Positions 55,691 through 64,000 of a stretch of 64,000 bases of DNA are shown in pieces (position 1 is the stretch's first letter; every line of letters begins with the position of its first letter). Under the pieces are notes generated by a model that did not search any database, had not been told where the DNA came from, and worked only from the letters and a program-made list of their open reading frames with translations. The stretch is from Rhabdophis nuchalis. Its lineage: Eukaryota; Chordata; Lepidosauria; Squamata; Natricidae. The stretch covers positions 43,337,110 to 43,401,109 of the forward strand of contig CM077647.1 in assembly GCA_039707465.1 (NCBI GenBank). Reading direction: 5' to 3'. Made by a program: the position numbers and the translations under genes.

Positions 55691-58687
55691 TGAAATGAAT
55701 TGCCCCTTCCAGCATTCTCCTAACATATTGATCAAAGCTATTGTAGCACTCTTGATTTACAAATCACAAATGGAACCAGAAAAATTGTTAAGTGGTACAT
55801 CATTATGTCATCTTCCCTTCTGGTTGTTATTTCATGTGCTTGTTAGAAGCCAGCAAATAGTCTCATAAGATCACAAATAGGTGATCTAATGAGACTGGGA
55901 TGGTGCAACTGTCATAAATGTGATCCACGTGCCAAACATTCAGATCATGATTATGTGATTGGGGCATCATTGTCATAGTTGTAAGTACAAAGACATTTTT
56001 TCAACACTATTGTAATTTCAAGTGATCGCTAAACAAATAAATCAAGTGTTATCTACACAGTAAAAATACTCTTTTGAAATATATCTTTTGAAATATAAAC
56101 TCTTTCAGATCCTGCGGTTTCCATTATTACATGATGATCATTATTGGCAAGGAAAAGAAATGGTCTTCTTCTCAACATAATGTTTTACTTTCCATCCTAG
56201 TCTATATCTTTGGGTGATCTCCTATTCAATTGTGAACTAAGTTTGATCTCTGCTTAGCTTTTCAATATCACTTCCCAACTTGGTGCTGTCAAATGCCATT
56301 GCTGATCCAAAAATAATTTGCCATAACTTGAACTGGTAATGCTGGCTGGGTCTGCAGAGAATTTAGTAATATCTTCAAAGTGATAAGTTCTTTACCTGTA
56401 ATTTAGAGCCGGTTCAGACTTTTTTATGTTAACTAGGAGCACACAATCTTTTTAATATGTATATGCATATATTAATTGATCATTTGATTTTCTGCAGCCA
56501 ATGTTACATGAAAGGCTTACATACTATTTCTCTTTATTTTGACTGAAAGCTATAAACCACATTGCCACAAATTTTGAGCTTTAGACACTGTCACCTGTTG
56601 TAAAGAGAAAGAGGATTGGAGCCTGATATTTGTAGTTACCTATTTCTACTAATTAGGAAATAAGCATAAAACAAACAAACAAAAAAGATACAAAACAGCC
56701 AATAGTTCCCAACATACTAAGATTTTTCAATAACAAATTGTTTCTGTACATTTGCTGCTACTGAGAAAACCAGAGCAGGAAACCTTCCTGAAGCCAAGTC
56801 CTAATGTTCAATGATTAGTTTAATATATCTGTTGATGACAGAAGGTTGTAAGGCTGCAGACATTATTCTATCAGTTAACCGATTACATAAATCATCATCT
56901 TTCCTCAGTCTGCTACCCTTCCAGTGTATTTGAATTGAAAATCCTCAAATTTGCTACATGGATCCACACCTCTTGATCACATAACTATATGCAAAGACTA
57001 TTAATTTGCTGAATGAATTCCTTATAATGAGGAATTTTATATTCTTGGACTGTAAATGTGGAGAAGAGTAACATTAAAGTACTGTTAATGGGGGGGGGGA
57101 GTCATTGTGAACTTTCATGGATGCCATTTGCATACCTTGTAAATTTCCTATGGCCCCAATTTTTCAAGGGACTATGCCCATTGTAACCAGCGATGCTGCA
57201 CATCTGCCATCCTTTTTTCTGCTTTTGTGATGCCTTCCTTCTCTAAATATTATTTATTTCACAGTGCTAATCATTTATTACTTGGCTGCAGCCTTCTTAT
57301 CCATATTATTCTTCAGTTATGTTTAAGAGTAGAATTTCTGAACCCAGAAAGGAGTTAGAGAGGGAACCATAGGAACTTTAATTCAATATTTACAGATGGC
57401 AAGGGAAAGTTTAGTGTAGAGTGTTTCTTTCTCCTCCTCTTTCTTCACTATCAAACCATTATTCTCTGTGTTTCCTCATTTATTCCATTTCTTTGTTAGT
57501 TGGATGTATGTTCAAAAGGACATGTTCAGATACCATATCTTTAACTTTGAAAACTGAAATCAGAGCCAGAGGAACTAGAAGCTGGGAAGAAAATAACTTA
57601 TTTTTCAAAGCAACCTGATTGGTTCTGCTCCTGTATGCAAACTGACATGCTTATTTCCCTGAAGATAAATTCAGCTATTAAGAAGGGAAGGGAAGCAAAT
57701 TAATTTTGCAGTAGCTCATGTGTGGTATAGAATATACAATATCTTCATTTGATTGGTTAACTGATGGATAGATTATGTGACATCAAGCTGTTATCAACTC
57801 CTAGTGACCAGATACTGTAAAATTAGACACTTATTATCTTTGTTTGTCAGTGGGAATTAGTTCATCAGTGTGATGAATTTGTGAATCATAGTTCATTTTG
57901 TAGTTACTATAGTAGGTCAGCTTTTTAGAAAAGTATGACACAGATTATTGTTGTTATTATTGCTATTGTTAATTTAAAATTAATTCCTCTATGTTCTTTC
58001 TATTTCTTCTAGCCATAGATGTACAGTACTATGTGAACTATTTTCTGTAAATTTTTATTAACACTGATTTTGAATGGTTGAACAACTAAACAGAAAGCTT
58101 ATGATAGAAAACACAGGGAATGCCCAAGTGACAGATCTCTGTAACAATCTCTTGCACCATTGGGTGATATTTACCATATGTCCCATGATTGATAGTAAGA
58201 TTTAATGAGTTCTTACAAGCAATTAAATAATCAAGAGTTCCTGCTGTTATATGGCGGAGCTTGATATAACAGTGACAAATGAGAGAATATCTACAACCTA
58301 ATCAAAAGGACATATTTCCTTGGGAACGAAATAATATTATCTACCAGTGCAATCAAAGGACAAAAGGACCCTGGGAGGACACAACAGAACACAATAACTT
58401 CAGTATTTCTTTCATTATCTGGCTATACTGTTTCCATTTAATGGTTCCTATTAAATCTTAAAGTGGGTTGGTCAAATGAAATTTCCTTAATTTTTTATGA
58501 AGCTTGATTTATATCCAATTATTTTTGAGAAAGAATTTGTATCTTATGAACAATCTAGTCCTCTTAACTATAGTTTTACCTACTTATGTTTAGTAGGTTT
58601 GGGTTTTTCTTCAGGCATAATGACCAATAATGACTGCTGTATTGTACAGCATAACATAACTTCTGTCAAGGACATAAATGGATTTTA
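55691..58687. other. No gene recognised
   Basis: Three kilobases of AT-rich DNA. A short Bov-B-like piece (ATCAAGCTGTTATCAACTCC at 57780-57805) and a G run at 57089-57099 are the only marked items. Open frames are short and have no family motifs. Confidence 0.4.
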
Positions 58688-58893
58688 GATTTAGGGAATT
58701 TTAGTTTAGGAGGGTTCCTATTTTAATATTTCTAAATTCTAGTACAGGTAAGGTAATTTAATTCGTTTTTAGCTTTGTTATATATTGTCTGTTTATATGG
58801 TTTTTAATTTTTTCCCTGTACACCGCCCCGAGTCCCTTCGGGGAGAGGGGGTGGTTTATAAGTCTAAATAAAATAAAATAAAAATAAAATAGT
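58688..58893 (+). mobile_element. L2 LINE 3' UTR fragment
   Basis: AT-rich 3' UTR, hairpin CCGCCCCGAGTCCCTTCGGG/GAGAGGGGGTGG, TATAAGTCTAAATAAAATAA tail. No coding portion. Confidence 0.9.
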
Positions 58894-60177
58894 CTATTTT
58901 TGCATGATCCTTTTCTTTATTTCCTACATTTGTTAGGAAATACTAAATTGATTATTCATTGGGAGTCTTAATGAAGCTTTTTGATTAGTTCATCAAATGC
59001 AACTTTCCACCATCTACTGATTCAAAGAGAATTGTATATACAGTGGGTTATGCATGTATGCATGAGTGGATATATGGATGGAATCAACCATCAGATCCAA
59101 TTAAGCTTCAGAGCAGCTTGCAAAAGTTAACCTCACACATAAAATGATCATTAGGTAGCAGAAAAAAACCCAGGACATAGGACATCAGATTTTTTCAGCC
59201 CACATTTGGTAGTCCTGTTCAAATGATACTATCTATACCACACATTATTTTCTTTTTAAAATAAAATTGCCTCAAGCATTAAAACCCATATTTTCAAAAT
59301 CATGGTTTCTTTGTTAAATCTTTGTTTTTGTTGGCCTCATATCTTACAAATCAGGAAAACTTAATTTCCAGGTTCTCTGGAAATGCCAGAGGTTCTCAGG
59401 GAAAGAAACCTGCTTTGTTGTAGTTTAGGCACATACAACTACCATCATGCACTAGGAAAAAGTCTTAATGAAGTCTTAAAGAAGAAATTTGAGAAGAGCC
59501 ATGTAACAAGAGATTCATATATTTATTTAGTTCTTTGATGGGCTAATGGCTATATGGCTATATTGCCATCCTAGATGGTAGAAGTTATAAAGACATCATA
59601 CATTACATGATCTTATTGAATAACTGATGCAAAGTATGTGATTTCTAGGTAGAAATTGCTATAGGATGTGAATTAGATATAGTACACAATTCATATTACT
59701 TGCACCCACTAACTAAATTTATTTTATTTATATCCCACCTTTATTATTTTGCCACCACATTGTACTCCTACATCATAATGTTGACATGGAAAAGTCAAAA
59801 CAACAATGATAATTCTGTATAATGTATAATGTTATATATAAATTTCCCTTAGTCTACTGGTACGATTTCTTCCATACAACTTCAAATACAGGAAAATGAA
59901 TATACTATAGTAAAAATCAACAGGTGACTAAAGATTTCATCTTTGCTAGAAAGGCTGAAGTGAGAAAAGTGCTACAGTCTGTCAACCTCAAATTTTTATT
60001 TTTCTTTGCAATCAATAAATCTACAAAAATTACATATCTTATTATTCTATGTAAAAACAGGAAGACTGTCTCAATAGTATTACAGGAAAAGTTGATTAAA
60101 TTAATAGCTTCTCACTGATTAAAAAAGGTCTGGATTTTGTATATCCTTAAGGTTGATTCCCACTGCCATCTTCCAAT
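58894..60177. other. No feature recognised
   Basis: AT-rich DNA without coding or repeat signature. Confidence 0.4.
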
Positions 60178-60531
60178 AAAAGAATATATATTTTTGGGAG
60201 AGTGTTTCTGGTTTCAGACGCGATGGATGCGTTTTCAATGCGTCCGCCGCTGTGTTCCTTTGACGGGCACCTTCGGGAGCAGGGAAGCACGGAAAGCCCC
60301 CCCCGTAAGGGCGGTTGCGGAGAGGCCCCCACCTTGACGGCGGTTGGGGGGCTGGCCCACTGCGCCCCAGGAGCCGAAAGACGGAGTGCGGGGGGAGTAT
60401 TCCCTTTCGCTGAAGGAGCCAGAAGAATGAAGGATTTCCTGTGTGAGCTGAATTACCGGAGCTGAATGGCCGAGCTGAGGCTCTGGATTTAAAGCAACTG
60501 GAATGTGAGTTATTTGTTTATGACCCTCTAC

Positions 60532-60602
60532 ATTCGCCGCCCTGGGTCCTCTTTGGAGACGGGCGGGATATAAATCTAATAAAATAAAATAAATAAAATA
60601 AA
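60532..60602 (+). mobile_element. L2 tail inside the HAL1-like leader
   Basis: CGCCGCCCTGGGTCCTCTTT, GAGACGGGCGGGATATAAAT, then AATAAAATAAAATAAATAAA. Not present in copy 1, so it entered after the two lineages split or it marks this subfamily. Confidence 0.85.
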
Positions 60603-61141
60603 TTCAACTTCTTGAACAGAAGAATACAGGGGGGAAATTCCCCCTTGGAAATAAAAGCGGCATTTTAAAATCACCCCTGGGATCGGGAGAGAGTGAATTG
60701 ACATCTGATTGACTATCTTTAAAGGAAATGTTTTATTAAACAAGGAATTGCAGTATAAATGTTGCATCTGAGTCTTGCTACAGTTAAAATGGATTTGTTA
60801 CAAACTTTGCTTTTTCCACCACTGCCAGCAAGGCGGAAGATGGCGCTTCTTTGTTTCCAGGTGAAAGTCCTTTGATTATAAGCATTCCTCTGGCTTAATA
60901 AGCTAAACAAGACCAACTTAAAATATACACAAAAGAGCCTACTCTAGTGACTTTCAGTATTCTCATCTATTGTGAAGCCTTTCTGAAAAATACAATTTGG
61001 TCTCTTCCCTGGACTCTGCAAAATCTAATTGAACTTTGATAAGACTTTCTCTTTGTTCCTTTGTCTCGGACTTCACGGACTGCCTACCCACCAATGCCAT
61101 CTTCTTTCCTTTGTTCTCATAAAGATTTAAGACTTTTAACC

Positions 61142-62074
61142 ATGGCAGAGAGAAAGCCTCCACCAGGGAAATCACACTCTGCCCCAACATCTACAAGACC
61201 AAGCCCAACCTCACAGCCAAAAATTACTGAACTGTTGCAGAAGGAAACAGAAGCAAGGGAGGTGAAATCACCATCGATAGAGGAGATGTTCCAGAGAATA
61301 ATGAATGAAATGCAACAATTTCGGAAAGACAATTTGAGCACAAAGCTGGAACTGTTGGAGGCACAAAGAGAAATAACAAATAATAAGCAAAAAATTGAGG
61401 GGTTGGAGGGCGGGGCAGTTGTGATGAGGGAAGAGATAAAGGATTTTAAGAATGAAATTACAGATATTACAGGTCATATGTCTAGAATTGATTTTGTACG
61501 CATGTCTTTCTTTTTAAGATTTCAAAATGTTCCTGAGTCAGATACAGAAAATTTAAGAGAATTAATGGCTACGATCCTAGCGGATTATACCAAAAAAAAT
61601 AAAGAATATATCTGGGGGGACATTGATTTAATTTATAGAATCAATTCAGCATATGCCAGAATAAATAATGTGCCCAGAGAGATACACCTCAAATTTACAA
61701 GAAGGTCAACAAGGGATGAGATCCTGAGAGCGCAAAGAGGAGGGCCCTTGATATATCAGCAGAATGAGATAGCCATATTGAAGCAAATCCCGAAAAAAAA
61801 TCGAGATATAAGAAGGAAATACTCCTTCTTATCCAAAAAATTACACAAAAAGGGGGTTTGGTTTAAATGGTTGATGCCTGAAGGAATGTTAGTGTTCTGG
61901 GAGGGAGGAAAAGTTAGAATGAAAACAGTAGATGAGTCCCAGGCCTTTCTTAAAAAGCACTCCTCAATCCTAGATGATGAAGATATGGGAAAGGGAGGGG
62001 CCACGGCTCTGCCTACTGGTGGGGTGGAAGAAGAAGAAGAAACAATAGCAAAGAGACTCAGATCACAAAAATGA
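61142..62074 (+). CDS. L1 ORF1-like RNA-binding protein, intact (310 aa)
   Basis: I chose the ATG at 61142 (ACCATGG context, MAERKPPPGK) over the in-frame ATG at 61061, because it aligns with the start in copy 1 and has the stronger context. The N-terminal 40 residues are Ser/Pro/Thr-rich. A coiled coil follows (about 45-130). Then an RRM-like domain (RMSFFLRFQNVPES... DIDLIYRINSAYARI, about 145-205). Then the C-terminal domain (REIHLKFTRRSTRDEILRAQ, KYSFLSKKLHKKGVWFKWLM, EGMLVFWEGGKVRMKTV, about 205-285). It ends in an acidic EEEEE stretch and a basic tail. In L1 this protein trimerises, binds LINE RNA and acts as a chaperone. No break is seen. Confidence 0.9.
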   Translation: MAERKPPPGKSHSAPTSTRPSPTSQPKITELLQKETEAREVKSPSIEEMFQRIMNEMQQFRKDNLSTKLELLEAQREITNNKQKIEGLEGGAVVMREEIKDFKNEITDITGHMSRIDFVRMSFFLRFQNVPESDTENLRELMATILADYTKKNKEYIWGDIDLIYRINSAYARINNVPREIHLKFTRRSTRDEILRAQRGGPLIYQQNEIAILKQIPKKNRDIRRKYSFLSKKLHKKGVWFKWLMPEGMLVFWEGGKVRMKTVDESQAFLKKHSSILDDEDMGKGGATALPTGGVEEEEETIAKRLRSQK

Positions 62075-62372
62075 TTTTCTCTTTTCTTTTTTTTATATAT
62101 CGTAATTCCTGTAAGGATGTTTATAGAAACAAAACAATTGAATGTATGAAATTTTAGATTATGAAACTTACGATTTGAAATGTATGTACCCCTTCCTATT
62201 TTTTTTAAATTCTTTAATGGAATTGATATTGTAAGAAGACTCGGAGGCGGTCACCAGCACCGATATGGAAGCTCTAAAATATTGTTAAAAATATCCTATT
62301 TACCCCTTTCCTTTTATAAAATTGTAAAACCAATAAAATTACTTTAAAAAAAAAAAGAATATATATTTTTGG

Positions 62373-63198
62373 AGAAATATAGTTCTATTGAACTGAACTG
62401 AAATAATAAAAATAGGCAAAATTGCCTGTTTACAATTTCAGTTAGGATAGTTTGTTATTATAAATATCTGCTTATCTGAAAGAAAAGTATAAACCCATCT
62501 CTCCCAGATAAATACCTCTATCAAGGAGGTAATCAGCTAAGTGACCGCCATTAAACATAAATAGAACAAGTCAATAAAGTTATTATTAAAAGGAAAGCAT
62601 CCTTATAAGCAACTTAGCTTCTTTAGCATTTCATAAGGTCTCACTGTTTTAATTTTAAAAAAAGTTTGAAAATTTATCAGCTTCCAATTTTCATTGTGCA
62701 GCAATTCTCTCACTCATTATGGAGGTAGAATTTGAGGCTATAATGACTATGAACTACTGTAGTAATCAGAAGATTTACTCTTCAGTATTTGTGTCTGTAT
62801 GGAGAAGAAGCTACTCTAAGATACAGGGGTCACGTCCTCAACTTATGATTTTCGTAAGGTAGCTACTTAAAAGTTGAAATTGATTTTTCTAACCCTGGAC
62901 ATTTGCACATGGATTGTTGGGGTAACAGTATCTGGCTTTTATTTCTGTACATTGGCAAAGTCATTGCTATGAAATAAGCAATCATATAAATCATACCAGT
63001 GAATTAATCAATAAATATGAAATACATTATCATTTGAAGAAAGGAGATGGAACATAACTCTACTTAAAATGTAGAGTCCTTTTAAGATTGCTCATATTTA
63101 AATATAATTAGTATGCAATTAATGTAAATTGAGACTCTGAAAGTAAGTATATAAGAATGCAAGAATCACTTATTTGTTTTCTTATCAATTGTTTTACA
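62373..63198. other. No feature recognised
   Basis: AT-rich DNA. Confidence 0.4.
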
Positions 63199-63206
63199 TT
63201 CTAGAG

Positions 63207-63359
63207 CAGGGGTTCCCAAACTTGGCAACTTGAAGACTTGTGGACTTCAACTCCCAGAATTCTCCAGCCAGCTCTGCTTCAACTCCCAGCTCTGCTGGCT
63301 GGAGAATTCTGGGAGTTGAAGTCCACAAGTCTTCAAGTTGCCAAGTTTGGGAACCCCTG
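63207..63359. mobile_element. Palindromic hAT MITE with 8-bp target duplication, copy 2
   Basis: A 153-bp near-perfect palindrome from CAGGGGTTCCCAAACTTGG to CCAAGTTTGGGAACCCCTG, flanked by TTCTAGAG at 63199-63206 and 63360-63367. The centre has a short extra repeat (CTTCAACTCCCAGCTCTG). Same family as 7086-7183. Confidence 0.9.
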
Positions 63360-63367
63360 TTCTAGAG

Positions 63368-64000
63368 GGTAACATCATAACTCTTGCTCCCCTTTCTAAT
63401 GTTCCTGCATTTATAACCAAATTGGGAGTGCAGGAATAGAGATTCTTTGGAAACATCTTGCTCAGTTCTAATCAGGAAACAATGATAGAGAAAAAGACTC
63501 ATTGGAAAAGGAAGTTACTGGGCTGTATTGCCTGGTTGGGATATATATATATATATATATATAGGTAAATATGAATAAATTCAAGAGATTAAAGGAGGCT
63601 GTATTGGACCATCTTGGAATGAACAGCCTGAGAACTGGGCTGTTCTGAATTCATTCATTTGCATAAACATGTATTTTTGCCTGCCGACATGCCATCTACA
63701 GATATGCATTAAAACTTTCCATTGGGGCACACCCAACTAGACATATGGCTTTCTGCTAATTCTGCTTACTCAGAAGTTGTGAAAGATCCAAAAACTATAA
63801 ATATAGCTCCTACGAAGCAAGATTGAGGGGTTACTTTTAGCACTAAGATAATAACTGAAATATGAAAACTATAAAATATTTGTACTGACAGAATGTCACT
63901 CATAAGATCAAGCTCTCTTTTCTATTATCTCACAAGATTGGGCATAATGGACAGATGTCACACATTTCTACTAATATTACATAAAACTTTAGCAGTAAGG
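63368..64000. other. No gene; short (AT)n tract
   Basis: AT-rich sequence with an (AT)n microsatellite at 63541-63563. No coding or further repeat signature to the window end. Confidence 0.45.

Larger units (their letters stand above)
60197..62354 (+). mobile_element. ORF1-only L1 (HAL1-like) element, copy 2
   Basis: About 2.16 kb, flanked by an 18-base duplication AAGAATATATATTTTTGG (60179-60196 and 62355-62372). GC-rich 5' region 60215-60480, leader to 61141, intact ORF1, then a 280-base 3' UTR (AGACTCGGAGGCGGTCACCA, GTAAAACCAATAAAATTACT) and A-rich tail. No ORF2. Same order as copy 1 at 11804-13767, with a related GC-rich leader and 3' UTR. A 70-base L2 tail interrupts the leader at 60532-60602. 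Mobilisation would need L1 ORF2p in trans (inference from mammalian HAL1). Confidence 0.87.

Noticed and set aside
61061..61141. Upstream in-frame ATG as the ORF1 start
   Set aside because: Weaker start context, and copy 1 aligns from the downstream ATG.

Overview
This window looks like non-coding nuclear DNA from a squamate reptile (lizard or snake). The evidence is its repeat content: Sauria-type SINEs with Bov-B-like 3' ends, many L2 and CR1 LINE copies, DIRS, Gypsy-like, hAT and Tc1/mariner-type elements, and many microsatellites. I found no convincing host exon, tRNA, rRNA, CRISPR array or prokaryotic feature. Almost every long reading frame belongs to a transposable element. The species cannot be fixed from the sequence alone.

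Layout. 1-500: a non-autonomous DNA element carrying an L2 tail. 630-5598: one minus-strand DIRS-like tyrosine-recombinase retrotransposon, split by a 2.57-kb plus-strand L2 inserted in its RNase H region. 5600-6362: L2. 7086-7183: a palindromic hAT MITE with an 8-bp target duplication. 7631-7935: microsatellite plus L2 end. 8410-8960 and 10090-10420: single-copy-looking stretches that could be conserved enhancers. 11459-17400: a nested cluster made of a tRNA/CR1 SINE, a CR1 broken by an ORF1-only L1 (HAL1-like) element, and a second CR1 tail-to-tail with the first. 17537-21382: L2 and CR1 fragments. 21456-24808: an L2 split by a young Gypsy-like LTR element with a GC-rich interior. 24809-36330: mostly AT-rich DNA with SINEs, MITEs, a foldback element and microsatellites. 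36333-39682: a 3.35-kb composite terminal-inverted-repeat element built of nested palindromes. 39841-50192: hAT, Rex1/CR1-like, L2, SINE and MITE copies. 50384-53800: the longest L2, with endonuclease and reverse transcriptase. 53801-60177: mainly AT-rich DNA. 60197-62354: a second HAL1-like element with an intact ORF1. 63207-63359: a second palindromic hAT MITE.

The elements depend on each other. L2, CR1 and Bov-B LINEs supply, or once supplied, the machinery used by three tRNA-derived SINE types, each ending in the tail of a different LINE. The HAL1-like elements would need ORF2 from a full L1. The MITEs and palindromic elements would need transposases that are not encoded here.

The most unusual items are the two ORF1-only L1 elements with matching structure, the nested-palindrome composite element, the tRNA/CR1 chimeric SINE, and the DIRS element with its terminal and internal complementary repeats still visible. 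Boundaries come from manual reading and are exact only where a target-site duplication is given.
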